Positions 21,584 through 33,481 of a DNA stretch of 64,000 nt are shown one piece after another (the stretch's first letter is position 1; the number at the start of each line of letters is the position of its first letter). The DNA comes from Trichomonas vaginalis G3. Taxonomy: Eukaryota > Parabasalia > Trichomonadida > Trichomonadidae. The DNA lies in assembly GCF_026262505.1 (NCBI RefSeq), contig NC_067206.1, positions 29,713,896-29,777,895 of the forward strand, written 5' to 3'. A model generated the notes under the pieces. The model was given only the letters and a program-made list of their open reading frames with translations, ran no database searches and was not told the origin of the DNA. The position numbers and the translations under genes are program-made.

Positions 21584-22436
21584 TTCTTATATATTGTATA
21601 TTATTGTATATTTTTTGTTTATATTAAAGAGTATATATATTAGAATATTAATATTTCACTTTTATTTCTAAAATTTTTAATCATCAGAACTGTATTTCTA
21701 AACATGGAACTTAATAAATTGTGGATATGTAATTTCACTTAAAAGACCATGTATATAGTATTAATGTAATGCATCAAATGATAAATTATTTGAATTTTAA
21801 GATAAATATGATACTATATTCTTCATATACTAGAATTAACTTCGTAATTAGGTTAGATATCGAATTTAATAAGTGGATACGTTGTAATCATATCAACTTG
21901 TTACGATTAGATGCATTGTAGCAATTTGATTTTCATATAAATGTAAATTTGATACGAATTGATTATAAAATTGTTTTTTTAAAAGCATAATTCAGAACTT
22001 TTTCTGGCCTTTAGCTGTAACAAGCAATGATCCAATATAAAGTGGTCGCATAAATGGATCATCCACTGTTAGGAAGAAGTGGAACTTTTTGAGGTTGGTA
22101 AAAATTTTATTGTCAGAAAAAAGAATTTATTTACACGTCAAATTTGGCTTGAGGGAATTGAAAATTGAGAAATATATATGCAATATTTGATGAATGCTTA
22201 AAAACGATCACATCATACTTCTCAAAATATCAATTCAATGTAATCGAAAAAAATTTTCATTTGAAAGATAAAATTTTGGCAGCTCAGAAAAACTGCTGAA
22301 AAAATTTCACCGTGCCTGAAATTTTCGGAATCTTAATGTATACCTAAAAGTATGGTTAAGTTCCCAATTTACAATCTTTCAATAAACGGAGGATTCAATT
22401 TTGAGAGAACGAACGATAATTCAGCATTAATATAAA
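21584..22436. other. Spacer with a short coding-like remnant
   Basis: Mostly AT-rich non-coding sequence. On the minus strand, 21,992-22,127 is open and reads protein-like text (FFLTVDDPFMRPLYIGSLLV) ending in a stop, without a methionine start. It may be the 3' end of a dead gene. I could not assign a family. Confidence 0.35.
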
Positions 22437-23252
22437 ATGGCTTACAATCTTCATGTACGCGCAATTGAAGCCCAGGATCTTCCAAAGATGGACACATTCG
22501 GACGCTGTGATTGCTATCTAATCTTCAGTCTCGATTCAAATGCCCACAAGTTCAGAGGCAAAACAATCAAAAATAATTACAACCCACGCTGGAACCAAGA
22601 TTTCCACCTCAGAGTTTCAAACTTCGCATCCGACTCTTTGAATATCAAGCTTATGGATGAGGATGCTATTGAAGATGATCCAGTCGGACACCTCAAGATC
22701 CCACTTTGCTCCTTCACACCAAACCAGGTCTACGATAAGTGGTTTGATCCAACACCAGCTAAGCACGTTAAGAAAGCTGGCCGTCTCCACTTAATGATCC
22801 ACCTTGCCGCTGACGGCGTTCAACCATTCGTTAACGCTCCACCTCCAACAGCTGCATTTGGAGGCTTTGGTGCTATGGTTAACAGTGCTCAGATGTTCAA
22901 CCAAAGCATCATGAACATGGCAAGAAATCCAATGATGCCACAGCCATACCCACAACCATACCAGCAGCCAGGCTATCCAGCTCCTTATCAGCAATACCCA
23001 CCACAGCAAGGCTACCCACAACCATACCAACAGTATCCACAGCAGCAAAGATATCCACCACAACCAGGCTATCCACAACCATACCCACCACAGCAAGGAT
23101 ATCCTCAACAGTATCCACCTCAGCAGGGCTATCCACAACAGCAATATCCACCACAACAGGGTTATCCACAACTATACCCACCACAACAGGGATATCCACC
23201 ACAACAACCTCCAGCTGGTGGTGTCGCCCCTATTTATCCAGCTCCTATGTAA
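22437..23252 (+). CDS. C2-domain protein with PYPQQ-rich tail
   Basis: Residues 1-120 form a C2 domain: HVRAIEAQDLPKMDTFGRCD, DCYLIFSL, NPRWNQDF and MDEDAIEDDPVG, with the acidic loop residues that bind calcium and hence membrane phospholipid. Residues 170-271 are a low-complexity tail of Tyr-Pro-Pro-Gln-Gln-Gly repeats, roughly ten units of about 8-10 residues. The architecture resembles calcium-responsive membrane-associated proteins of trichomonads. Codon choice is noticeably more GC-rich (cca, ctc, aag) than in neighbours, which suggests high expression. The frames seen on the opposite strand are shadows of this repeat tail. Confidence 0.85.
   Translation: MAYNLHVRAIEAQDLPKMDTFGRCDCYLIFSLDSNAHKFRGKTIKNNYNPRWNQDFHLRVSNFASDSLNIKLMDEDAIEDDPVGHLKIPLCSFTPNQVYDKWFDPTPAKHVKKAGRLHLMIHLAADGVQPFVNAPPPTAAFGGFGAMVNSAQMFNQSIMNMARNPMMPQPYPQPYQQPGYPAPYQQYPPQQGYPQPYQQYPQQQRYPPQPGYPQPYPPQQGYPQQYPPQQGYPQQQYPPQQGYPQLYPPQQGYPPQQPPAGGVAPIYPAPM
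22935..23225 (+). repeat. Coding tandem repeat, Tyr-Pro-Pro-Gln-Gln units
   Basis: Imperfect units of about 24-30 nt built on TATCCACCACAACAGGGC-like words form the tail of the C2 gene. Such arrays change length easily by slippage. Confidence 0.75.
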
Positions 23253-23970
23253 TTTTATTAGTTTTTTTCATTATGATTTTTTAAAGAATATTATCTATGG
23301 ATGTTTCATATACAATGCTTTGGAAATTGAATCTTATGTTAATTCTTTCATAAATATGGAAATATCTTCAATATTTTTTTTAATATTCTTTGTTTTGTTG
23401 ATATCAAACATACCATAATTCCTATTTTTATGTTTCAGTTGTATTCTTATATTCATAAGGATTAATCATGATAAAATGCCATATTTCAAATATGAAAATT
23501 TCCAATTTCCTAGAAAAACATATTAAACATTATAAATGGTACAGAATGGAGCATATAGGTAATGTGTAATCTATCCAAAAAAATTAATCAATTTATTATG
23601 AATGAAAGTTTTGATTTTCAATAGATTTTTTCAAAAAATACATAATTGGTCACATAAAAACATAAAATTATATTAATACATCTTTTTTATTAAAAATGTA
23701 AATTGCAAATCACTTAAAAATTTCAAAATAATCTCTAAAATTCGATTCAAAATTATTAATTTTCATGTATTGGACGAATCGGTGATTAAACTAGACAATA
23801 AACTTGAATTTATGATATTTGTAAAACTTCTTAACCCACTAACATATGAACGTATTATTGCCAGATCTATTCCAACAGTATTATCTTTAGATTGTCTTAC
23901 ATCTTGATTATAATGGGTATGTGTAACATGTTTCGAATAAAGAAATCGCTCAAATCAAAGAAGAAGCTCA
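23253..23970. other. Gene-free spacer upstream of the helicase
   Basis: No gene seen. The right end carries the TTTGGCGCCA box. Confidence 0.5.
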
Positions 23971-23980
23971 TTTGGCGCCA
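23971..23980. promoter_or_regulatory. E2F-like box TTTGGCGCCA
   Basis: This GC-rich near-palindrome stands about 70 bp before the predicted start site of the helicase gene. The TTTSSCGC core is the binding site of E2F/DP factors in other eukaryotes. The only other copy I noticed in the window is at 37,125-37,136, also directly before a gene. Confidence 0.5.
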
Positions 23981-24046
23981 TTTTGGTTCCTCTGACTATT
24001 TTTGGGATGAAATTTTTACTTCCTCTTTTCGTTTTTTAGATTTTCA

Positions 24047-24051
24047 TCACA
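24047..24051 (+). promoter_or_regulatory. Initiator TCACA
   Basis: TCACA lies 26 nt ahead of the ATG at 24,078. It supports this start over the upstream extension, which lacks family features. Confidence 0.5.
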
Positions 24052-24077
24052 AGTTAAAAAGTATAAAACTAGAAAGT

Positions 24078-26708
24078 ATGGATGATGGAGGCCCCATTTC
24101 AGATTACTCAACAACTATTGAGATGGACGATCTCTTAATTCCACCTTTCTTTCAACACAATTTACTCAATGGAATTCCTCCTCCAGCAATAACGAAACTT
24201 CGAGAATGGCAAACAGAATTACTCAAGACAAACGATTGGGCTCAAAGGAAATCATGTGTCTGCGTTGCTCCTACATCTGGAGGGAAAACGTTAATTGCCG
24301 AAATTGCCATTTCTCAGCTTCTTGACGACAATCCTCATGCTAAAATCATATACGCCTTACCATTTGTTGCCCTTGCATCAGAAAAATTCCTCGATTTTGA
24401 GAAGAGATTTCGAAAATACACTGTCAGACCATTCTTCCAGAACATAGGAGGCAGCGACTTCAGAACAGGATCCATAGCGATATGCACTTACGAGAAGGCC
24501 CATTCAATACTAAATAACTCCATAAAAACAGGTTATCATCAAGACATAAAACTCGTAATCATCGACGAAGCCCACATGATTGGAGATGAGAGCAGAGGTG
24601 TTGTTGCTGAAGCCTTACTCATGAAGCTGAAATCTCTACAAACTCAGCCTCAAATTATCGCGTTGACTGCAACTCTCAACGAAGAAGATGCCAGGAGATT
24701 GGCCCAATCAATTAATGGATACGCATTCATTTCTCACAAACGAATTGCACCTCTTAAGACTTACATTTGCACGAAATCAGGAAAATTGTACAAAATTGAG
24801 AGACAAAAAATGAAAGATTTCCAGAAATCAGCAGAAAACAGAGATGAAAACGTAACTGTTATACACTTACAACATGAACAGGATAATACCACATCAACTA
24901 AAAATGAAAACAACGAAACAAAGAACCAAAGTGATTATTCCCAGTTTTCTTCTGATTCTCTCAGTTTCTCCTCTTTTTCTGTCGACAAAAGTCCTTCACA
25001 TAGACTTGACAATTCTGATTTCATTTCAAGTCCAAATGCTAATTCATCTTCTTCAGAAAACAATTTCTCATTAACTATTTCAGATAAAAATCAATCTTCA
25101 TTCAGTACATCAAATAAAAGTGACAATTTATATAAAAGTGACAATTTATATAAAAGTGACAAAATTTCATTCAATGCATCAAATAAAAGTGACAAAGAAG
25201 AAGAAATTGTTTATACGAGAAGATTGATAAATACAATAAAAATCGAGAGTGAATCAGAGATAATTTTACCATTAGTTCTTCCTCTTTATAACAGTAAGAG
25301 AGAACAGACAGTTTTGGTTTTCGTAAACACAAGGAATGAAACAAAAAAAGTTTGTAAAACACTTCTGAAAAACACTCCTCAAAATTTAGATTTACAAACC
25401 GTTTCTGACATCTCAAAAATACAAAACGGAATTGACACGTTTTTAATGGAATGTATTTCTCACAGAATTGCTTTCCACAACGCAGGATTGACAATTGAAG
25501 AGAGAAAACTCATAGAGAAAATGGCAAAAGAAAACATGATAAAAGTCATCGTCTGCACAACAACTCTAAGTGCAGGAATAAACATAAGAAGTGTTTCGAG
25601 AGTAGTAATTTTGGATATGTATAGAAAAAGTGACAACAAAAAGGAGTTGATTACAAAAACCGTTTTCTCACAAATGAGTGGTCGCGCAGGGAGAAAAGAA
25701 GGTGTCAGTGGAGATGTTGTTTGTGTTGTTAATGATGACGAAATTGAAGAAATCTCTGATATGATAATTAATCCTTTACCTGAGATAAAAACGAAAAAAG
25801 ACGAAAGCTGTTTTTCGTATGTTTTGCAGTCGATTTCTTTGGGAATTATGGACAAAACAGATGAAGAATACGTTCAGAAACTGAGAGATTTAGGTTTATT
25901 GCAAAAGAACTCATTGGATACAACGAAATTGGGAGAAAGTTTGGCAAACGCAAACATAAAAATTGATGACGGATTGGAAATATCGAAAATAGTTTCTTCA
26001 ATGGTCAACAAAATCTGTTTGACTGATGATTTGCATATTTTGTTAGTTTGTTGTCCGAAAAATGAAAATTCTCAAATTTTGATTCCAAAAATTTCTTCAC
26101 AAATTTTTGAGAGAGTTATCAGAAATCATTTGAATTGCGTGATGATTATTTTAGGAAAAACGAAAGAAGAGATTGAGAAAATGATTGTTTTGAATGCAGC
26201 TGGTTTCGAGAACAAAACAACGAAAGAAGAAGAAAATTTATTGAAAAGAATTTACATTTCTTCTATTTTGTGTGATTTAGTTAACGAAATTTCATTTACA
26301 GAAATTGCAGAGAAATACAAGATTGACAGAGGAACTGTTCAATCTCTGCAGACAAGTTCTGCTGCTGTTGCAGGAATGGCCACTAGATTTTGCGAATCAA
26401 TGGGATATAGTTTAGTTGCAGCACAATTGAGTATCATGAGAAAGAGATTGTCTTTCTGCGTGAAACAGGAATTGTTGGAATTAGTTTCTATTCCAGGGGT
26501 GACTCCTGAAAACGCAAGAATTCTTTTTGATAACGGAATATCTAATGCTGAAAGACTCTCAACAATGTCTATTGGTGAACTCAATGAAATCATTCCGAAT
26601 GTTCACTGGAAAAAGATTGTTGCAAGTGCAAAGAAATACGCCGATCATATTGCTATTCTCCAGGAATTCGAAGATGATGTAATGGCCAAAATGACTAATC
26701 CTGATTAA
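24078..26708 (+). CDS. HELQ/POLQ-type superfamily 2 DNA helicase
   Basis: The 876-residue protein carries the Ski2/Hel308-type helicase motifs in order: Walker A (APTSGGKT, residue about 75), DEAH box (IIDEAHMIGD), motif III (ALTATL), motif V region (TTTLSAGINI) and motif VI (QMSGRAGRKE). The C terminus has a winged-helix/ratchet-like part and a helix-hairpin-helix-like segment (LVSIPGVTPENARILF). This matches HELQ and the helicase part of DNA polymerase theta, which act at stalled forks and breaks. A low-complexity Ser/Asn/Asp-rich insert of about 130 residues (roughly 265-395), including DNLYKSDNLYKSD repeats, splits the two RecA-like domains. No polymerase domain follows. The E2F-like box upstream fits S-phase expression. 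Confidence 0.85.
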   Translation: MDDGGPISDYSTTIEMDDLLIPPFFQHNLLNGIPPPAITKLREWQTELLKTNDWAQRKSCVCVAPTSGGKTLIAEIAISQLLDDNPHAKIIYALPFVALASEKFLDFEKRFRKYTVRPFFQNIGGSDFRTGSIAICTYEKAHSILNNSIKTGYHQDIKLVIIDEAHMIGDESRGVVAEALLMKLKSLQTQPQIIALTATLNEEDARRLAQSINGYAFISHKRIAPLKTYICTKSGKLYKIERQKMKDFQKSAENRDENVTVIHLQHEQDNTTSTKNENNETKNQSDYSQFSSDSLSFSSFSVDKSPSHRLDNSDFISSPNANSSSSENNFSLTISDKNQSSFSTSNKSDNLYKSDNLYKSDKISFNASNKSDKEEEIVYTRRLINTIKIESESEIILPLVLPLYNSKREQTVLVFVNTRNETKKVCKTLLKNTPQNLDLQTVSDISKIQNGIDTFLMECISHRIAFHNAGLTIEERKLIEKMAKENMIKVIVCTTTLSAGINIRSVSRVVILDMYRKSDNKKELITKTVFSQMSGRAGRKEGVSGDVVCVVNDDEIEEISDMIINPLPEIKTKKDESCFSYVLQSISLGIMDKTDEEYVQKLRDLGLLQKNSLDTTKLGESLANANIKIDDGLEISKIVSSMVNKICLTDDLHILLVCCPKNENSQILIPKISSQIFERVIRNHLNCVMIILGKTKEEIEKMIVLNAAGFENKTTKEEENLLKRIYISSILCDLVNEISFTEIAEKYKIDRGTVQSLQTSSAAVAGMATRFCESMGYSLVAAQLSIMRKRLSFCVKQELLELVSIPGVTPENARILFDNGISNAERLSTMSIGELNEIIPNVHWKKIVASAKKYADHIAILQEFEDDVMAKMTNPD
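25109..25197 (+). repeat. Short coding repeats in the helicase insert
   Basis: An AAAAGTGACAATTTATAT unit of 18 nt occurs in tandem, and a longer unit with TCAAATAAAAGTGACA recurs at about 25,113 and 25,180. They encode Ser-Asp-Asn-Leu-Tyr-Lys type repeats in the disordered insert. Confidence 0.7.
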
Positions 26709-26961
26709 TTTTTATTTTTTATTTTGTTTATATTTTTTATAAAACTTTTTTCTTTATTTCTAACTTTCATAAACTCTAACTAATTTTTATTTCAACTTCA
26801 TATATTACACCATTAAGGAGATTTAATCGCAAAGAACCAACTTTTGGTTTTAAAACTCTGAAAGAATTACATATGGATCAGAATTTAGACAATGGAATAA
26901 TGTTATTGAAAACTAAAGAAAAAAAAATTTTATTTTAATCATAACAATTTATTTATAAACT

Positions 26962-28977
26962 CTATATTAATAAACATGGTCTGAGCCAATCACCTTTAAT
27001 GAGCGATTCTATATATTCATCATTTGCAAGTGAAAAAGCAGTATCTCCTCTTTTGGATATAATATTTACATCGCTTCCGTATCTCATCAGTAAGATAATT
27101 GTTTCTTCGTCTTTTCTTTTAACAGCTGCCATTAAAGGTGTATAACCTTGATAATCTTTTGCATTGACATCTACTCCATTCTCAAGAAGCATTTCTGTTA
27201 TATCATAAAATCCGTTCTCTACACTGATGTATAACGCAGTTTCTCCAGATTCGTTTTTGTCATTTAGTGGAAAATCTTGAGAGATAATGAATTCTACAAT
27301 TTCTTTGTTGCCTTGAGAAACTGCAGAGTGAAGAATATTCATATTTTTTGGTGCATGGACATAAATATCATCAACTGTTTCATAAAGAGTCTTAAATATA
27401 TCTATGTTATTGCAAGTAATTGCTTTGAAGATCGGATATAATCCATTTTTATCGCATTTATTTACATCAACACCAATATCAATTAAATAAGAAGCAACAT
27501 CAAATAATTTAGCTTCCAGTGCTGCTGATATAAGATATGATTTGTCTAGAATATGATCCAGATTTGCATGACATGTCTTAGACAAATAAAAGAATATATC
27601 AGAATTACTGTAAGTAATAGATAGTGATACAGCACTTAAACCATTATCTAATATATGATTGATTTCAGCACCAATAGATATAAGATATTTAACTAGTTCA
27701 AAATCTTTAGTTTTGACAGCATACATCAGTGGAGTTTTTCCGTTTTTATCAGCTGTATTTATATTGATTCCTGATTCTAATAAGTATTTAATAATTTCTA
27801 AGTTCTTTCCTGAAACTGCATAAGAAAGAGAAGTTCTATTATCATTATCAGTCAAGGTTATATCAGAACCATTTTCAATGAGAAACATAAACATTTCGTA
27901 GTTTCCATTTCCACAGGAATTCAACAATGGATTTGTTCCATCATCTCCATATCTATCAATTTGAACAATCTTTGGAAGGAGAACTTTCATGACATCCAAA
28001 TGATTCTCTTTTGCAGCAACATTGAATTGATCTGCATAATCATATTTATTGTCCAATTTATCAATCAAAGATTTTGTTAAATCAGGAAAACCTTTTTTGA
28101 CAGAATATTCAAAAATTTCTGTTTTAATTGGAATTTCTAAGTTTCCAAAATCAACCAAGAGTCTCATTATTATGTCACAACCTTTATAAATCATAGAATA
28201 AGCGTAATTTCTGAATATCTTGTAGTCGCAAAGCTTTGATTTCAAACAAAAAACAATATAAACTAAACTTGGATTTTTCAAAAATTCCAAACTTTCGATC
28301 AAAGGAAGTTTGAACTGGTATTCATTCAATATCCAGTTGACAATTGTGTCATGATGTCTAATGACAGCAAATTTAATAAAATCCTTCTCTAATTTTATGC
28401 CAGAATCCAAAACATCTCCAATGATTGATTCGTTTCCGCCCAACAAAGCTGCCATCAATGTTTTCTTCGAAATTTTTTGTTGACCTGACTTTAGATAAAA
28501 ATAGCAGTTGAAGGAGCCACAGGCTGCTGCATAGTCAACTAACAACATGTCTTCAATTGTTCCAAAATTAGGTTGTATTGATAAAACTGATAAAAAACTG
28601 ACGTCATCATTATAAATTGCAGTTTTTATATCATTTTTAGAGAATTCATTGAAAGTTTGTTGACTTTCACCTTCAATAAGTCCTTTACTTGTTAAATAAT
28701 CGTATAAATATGAATATCTGTTTAATTTGTCTGGTTTAATGTTTAATAAAGACCAGAATTCTGCAAATTTCTCTATTTTAGACTTAATAACCGATGAAGC
28801 GCATATAAGTATGATTTCAATTGCAGGAAATTGCTTCTCGTCAAAATTTGATATTAAATTTTGAAAATCTTCGACTGAAATTCTGTCAGGATGATATAAT
28901 GCATCTTCTAATTCATACCAACTTTGTGAATAACTCGGTAATATTAGATCGCTAAAGTCCAAATTTGAATCATCCAT
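26962..28977 (-). CDS. Large ankyrin-repeat protein
   Basis: I take the ATG at 28,977 (MDDSNLDFSDLI), giving 671 residues, because TTTGTCACT lies just ahead of it; the longer frame to 29,088 would add a leader-like stretch. The N-terminal half (to about residue 330) is the divergent helical region found in trichomonad ankyrin proteins (DUF3447 type). About ten ankyrin repeats follow, with clear units such as NGKTPLMYAVKTKDFELVKY and YQGYTPLMAAVKRKDEETII. No catalytic domain is present. Such proteins are expected to act as intracellular interaction scaffolds. It is intact and divergently placed to the BEACH-like pseudogene. Confidence 0.85.
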   Translation of the reverse strand: MDDSNLDFSDLILPSYSQSWYELEDALYHPDRISVEDFQNLISNFDEKQFPAIEIILICASSVIKSKIEKFAEFWSLLNIKPDKLNRYSYLYDYLTSKGLIEGESQQTFNEFSKNDIKTAIYNDDVSFLSVLSIQPNFGTIEDMLLVDYAAACGSFNCYFYLKSGQQKISKKTLMAALLGGNESIIGDVLDSGIKLEKDFIKFAVIRHHDTIVNWILNEYQFKLPLIESLEFLKNPSLVYIVFCLKSKLCDYKIFRNYAYSMIYKGCDIIMRLLVDFGNLEIPIKTEIFEYSVKKGFPDLTKSLIDKLDNKYDYADQFNVAAKENHLDVMKVLLPKIVQIDRYGDDGTNPLLNSCGNGNYEMFMFLIENGSDITLTDNDNRTSLSYAVSGKNLEIIKYLLESGININTADKNGKTPLMYAVKTKDFELVKYLISIGAEINHILDNGLSAVSLSITYSNSDIFFYLSKTCHANLDHILDKSYLISAALEAKLFDVASYLIDIGVDVNKCDKNGLYPIFKAITCNNIDIFKTLYETVDDIYVHAPKNMNILHSAVSQGNKEIVEFIISQDFPLNDKNESGETALYISVENGFYDITEMLLENGVDVNAKDYQGYTPLMAAVKRKDEETIILLMRYGSDVNIISKRGDTAFSLANDEYIESLIKGDWLRPCLLI

Positions 28978-28996
28978 CAAAAAAATTTTACAAAAA

Positions 28997-29001
28997 AGTG
29001 A
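28997..29001 (-). promoter_or_regulatory. Initiator TCACT
   Basis: On the minus strand TTTGTCACTTTTTTG precedes the ATG at 28,977, giving a leader of about 22 nt. The transposase gene at 43,660 has nearly the same word, TTTGTCACTTTTA. Confidence 0.55.
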
Positions 29002-29189
29002 CAAAAATAAATTCTCTCCTTTAAACACGAAAACATACTTGAAATCGGATAAATTATGAAATTGTTTTGGATTTGGTCGCTGTAACATACAAAATGAAAT
29101 TATTCACATATCTCTTCAAATTAGAAGAACAAGAATGAATACATAATATTACCATACTGAAAGAAATACTTGAGTATGCATTCGTCTCA

Positions 29190-32100
29190 GATTTAACATT
29201 ATAATATCAGAACCTTTTCCAACCTTGAGCGTTTTACATGTGTAATCGCTCCGACGGAAAGTACACACAATAAGTATGCCCTAACTTTGTATATAAATTT
29301 TCCAGATTGCAATAATTTAGGAATTTGTGTTTGATCATCACTAAAAACTACACTCTTCCGCCGCCAAAAACTGGTTTCATTGTTACGTTTTGGTATAATT
29401 TTGAGAGACAAAGTTACGACAAAGAGATACTGTTCAACTTGAGCTTTGACACTGATATGATCATGACTTTCTTCATCTCACAATGCACTGTTTTCCTGAA
29501 ACAACAAAACGACGACTTAGAAACAACAGGGAAATTGATTGAAAATATTCCAAATGATGATTCATGGCACTTTTTGGCTTTATCATTCAAACAGAGCAAT
29601 GACAATCTGGAACTCGTTTACTCTGTCGACGCAAACACATTGGAACTGATCATTGTCAAGAAGTCGAGTTTCTGGAACAAAAAAGTCACTGTGGACATCA
29701 GATACAACAAAACAGAGAGCAAAGGCGAATACAGCTTGAAAATTGCGAACTTCCACTTGATGCCGCCTTTCAACAAGGAATTGCTCGAGAACATTTACGA
29801 TTTCGGAGTCACGAAAACAGATGATTTTCCACTGAAACCAATTTTGGAAGTTACAGAGTTCGAAGATTTGAATCAGAAGAAAACAAACTCGTTTTTGGAC
29901 ATTTTCGTGAGAAATCTCGGTTGCCAGAGTTTGATGCCACTACTTTTGTACAACAAGATGATCTACAAAGACAAGAAAGGAGAATATCCAGTGATTTTCG
30001 ACACAGCAATTCAAGTTATTTCAGGAGTTTTGCATCACTCGATTGAGAGCGAAAACATGTTTGTGGAAAACGACGGAATACCAATCTTGTACAATCTGTT
30101 GTCTAAGGTGTGGATCAACACAATAACAGTCAAGAACTACAACTCTCTTTTCAATTTGTTTTGTGATTTACAAACAGAAAACTTGAAAAATTTGTTTTTC
30201 GAGACAATTTTAGTCAATTTCGACTTCTTGAGCAAAATCAGCAAAGACACGCAGTTGCAGATATACAGGCAGTGGGAGATTAACTTCATTGCCATCTCGT
30301 TCGACTACTTCTCCAAGTTCTGCAACATGAAACTGATTTTTGCTTCGATTTTGCAATATTTTTCCGAAAAACAGAAAATCAGAAAAATTTTGTTGAATAT
30401 CTGCGAATCTTTTTATTTCAAAGATTTGAAACAGTTCGACACGTTGTGTTCTACTATTCTACACGGCGAAGACAAGTTTGGTTTGATATCTGATTTGTTG
30501 AACTTAGTTTCTAATTTTGTTTCTTTGAAATACGACGAAAACATCATTTACTTGCCAAGTTTCAGATACATTCTTCTTTATTCACTGAAATTCGAACAAG
30601 TTCAATCGAAAGTTTTTTCGATTTTGTTTTTGCTGAATGAAGAATTTATAGAGAAATTCACGCTGAATATCATTTCTCAGAAGATCGAAATCTCCCAGGA
30701 AAACAAGAGTATGATCTTGGACAAGTTCGAGCCGAAGTTACTTCCTTTGTTTATTTTCTTGTTCGAAAACAATTTCACGATTTTCAAAAATTTGTTTTCG
30801 GTTTTTTTGAAAAAATTTGAATTCAAAAATTGTGAAAAGTGGTTTTTGTATTTGATTGCGAATACAAATATTTAGAACTGTTCGACATCATGTTCGAGCA
30901 ATACAAAGAGAAAATTGATGATCTTTTTGTTCTTATTTACATGAATTTCGAAGAATTTTCAAACGAAATGCACTTTTTGGAAGAACTGTTTGTCACAAAA
31001 ATGGTCAACCATTTGTACGAAACAAAAGACACAGAACTGTTTAAATTGTATAATACTATATTCGAAAAGGTTATTTTCTTCCACGCGAACATGATTTCGC
31101 CAATTCTTTACTACGAAAATTCCATTTTCGAGCAAACTGACAAAATTTTAATTATCAATTCTGAATTTGACATTTACAAGTTCTCCAAGTGTTTGATGAA
31201 GACTAAGGAGCATCATTTCACATTTGGACTGAAGTTTGATGCTAAAGGAGACTGGATTGACGCGAATATAGCTCTTTCTATTTTGTGTTTGAGTGAGAAA
31301 ACAAAAATTTTGGTTAATCCTGTTTTTGATTTCATGATTTTCTCGTTTTTGAACAGAATCGAATACATTGACCAGAAACAGCATTTCAGCCAACTCAATG
31401 GCGTTGTCGTGAACCATCCAATCCTTAAGCAAGCCCTGCAGTTCGCTCAGTACTCCCACGCGATGAAAAACAAAATTGAACATAATTTGATACAAAATCC
31501 ATTTTTGGATGAAAACGAGTCGAAAGAACTGATTGAGTCGATCACTCCTTTCGAGTTCATGAACAAACTCACGCAAAAGCAGAAGGAGTACAATTCAAAG
31601 AACATAAACACAACAATCAAACTGAACAAAGACGTAACAGAAATGCTGATGAAAGTCGAAAGAAAAATGAATAAAATGAGGACAAAATATCATTTCTACG
31701 AAGATTACGGTAACCAATCATGGATATTGTTATGGAAACAGTTGTACAGCGAAAGAGGTCCTTGGTATAACTCATCGAGTGACCACCAAATCATGAAGAC
31801 AATAAGAGAAAATTGTTTCTGTTTTGTTCCTGTCAAAATTTGCAACGAAGAAAACTATTTCAACATGTTCGAAACAGCAAATGAAGGCTACAAACCATTG
31901 TTTGGATGTGATTGCTCGATAGTTACAATCAGAGAGACTTTCGAAATGAAGTTTGAAATCACAGAAACGAATATTGTTTTTGACAAGAAATATTTAATCG
32001 AAATTTCTTCGATTTCGAAAATATTTTTCAGAAAGAACAACTCGTTGGAATTGCTGCTAAAATCGAAAGAAATGATATTAATCAGATTCAAAGAAGTAGA

Positions 32101-33481
32101 AAACAAAGATGTCGCAAAGAAAATTTATGAAATAAACCACTTGATTTCGATAGAAGAAATCGATTTGAATCAAATCAAAAGATGGAAGAAAAACTTGATC
32201 TCAAACTTCGAACTGATTTCGTATTTGAACTCATTCGAAGGAAATTCCTACAACGATATCGAAAACTACCCAATATTCCCAGACATAAACAGCCATTACG
32301 TCAATGTCGTTTATTCAAAACAATACGTGAAAGAAATTTTGTCGAAAATTGAAGAAAACAAGAAAATCAATTTCGATGTGAAATCATTTTGCATTCCAGA
32401 AGAATACTGCATGCCATTAGTCTATGAAGACATCCACATATTATCGCAAAGACATGTTGAATTGGAAAGCGAAGACAACATCGATTTCGTTGTAGAATGG
32501 ATCAACAAAAACTTTTCTTCTGTTTTAGAAACAAGTTTGACGAAAAGAGAACAAAAAGAAAGAGAAATCGTCCAATTGGATGGAATCATCAGTAATGATG
32601 CTGTTGTCAGTTCATTCATCGACAGCAGATCTAAGATGTTCACTATTTTGTCGCAAAACAAAATTTTCTTCGGAAATTACACTTTGAGTGGAGAAGCAAA
32701 TTTGACTGAAACAAAACAAATCAAATTGCCTCCTTACGACAAAGTCTATTTCGTTAATTTGTCAACAATAGTTTTAATTCTTAATTCACCAGCGATGTTT
32801 TCAATCTACGACTTGATGACTGACATTTTCATTGTAGAATCAAAAATATCCGAAATTGGCGAAATAACAAATGTTTCTTATACAGAAAACTACATCTCCT
32901 TCTGCAGCGAAAACGCTTCGAACATGATATACAAGGATTATTTGCCTTACTTCACAGTTCATCTCTTCAAAGAGTCAGTTGTCTGCTCTGCAGTTTCAAA
33001 CACATTCCAATCAATTGTCAGCGCAATGTGTGACAGATCATTGATCATTACGAAGCTCCAAAATGGATCACTCCAGAAGGTGATTCACCTCAAGAACATG
33101 CAGTGCAGATTGCTCACGATCACACCATCATTGGGAGTCATTGTCAGCTACTGCACAAAAGTAAGTGGAGGAAGACTTCTCCACTACATTCTCTCGCATG
33201 ATATCAACGGAAATTACATTGGAGAGAAGGAAATTCACGGAAAAATAACAATAATGTCGAGTTTCTCCTACAAAGGAATCGAACTCGTCATCCTTTGCAA
33301 AGGAGTGAGATTCATCATCATAAACGCGCTGACGCTACAAACGTTGATGAGTACAAGTGCTGGAGAACAGATTTCATCCATTTCATTCGACACAAGATAC
33401 TCAGTGTTGTCGATGGTGACAAACCAGTGCACAATTAAGTCACTGAAGATCAACATCGAAAACGAATTGTTATTAATGTAA
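29190..33481 (+). pseudogene. BEACH-family protein with LamG-like N terminus, frameshifted
   Basis: Two long frames, 29,325-30,875 and 30,839-33,481, overlap by 37 nt in different phases and read as one protein of about 1,390 residues. The first has a concanavalin/LamG-like beta region (about 15-150) then helical repeats. The second has a PH-like region with the ERGPWY motif, a BEACH start (ISNFELISYLNSFEGNSYND, then ENYPIFP) and a WD-like C terminus. The BEACH core looks shorter than usual. One frame change lies between about 30,800 and 30,870, near A and T runs. The first frame has no ATG and a TAA just upstream, while 29,190-29,340 is coding-like in another phase, so a second change is likely. 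BEACH proteins act in vesicle traffic. An assembly error is possible. Confidence 0.7.

Noticed and set aside
22791-23202. Minus-strand open frames in the C2 gene
   Set aside because: They are shadows of the Tyr-Pro-Pro-Gln-Gln repeats (Trp/Leu/Val-rich nonsense) with no start signal.
30839-30875. A spliceosomal intron joining the two BEACH-like frames
   Set aside because: No GTATGT-type 5' site and no ACTAACACACAG-type branch and 3' site, the strict trichomonad intron signals, are visible in the overlap.
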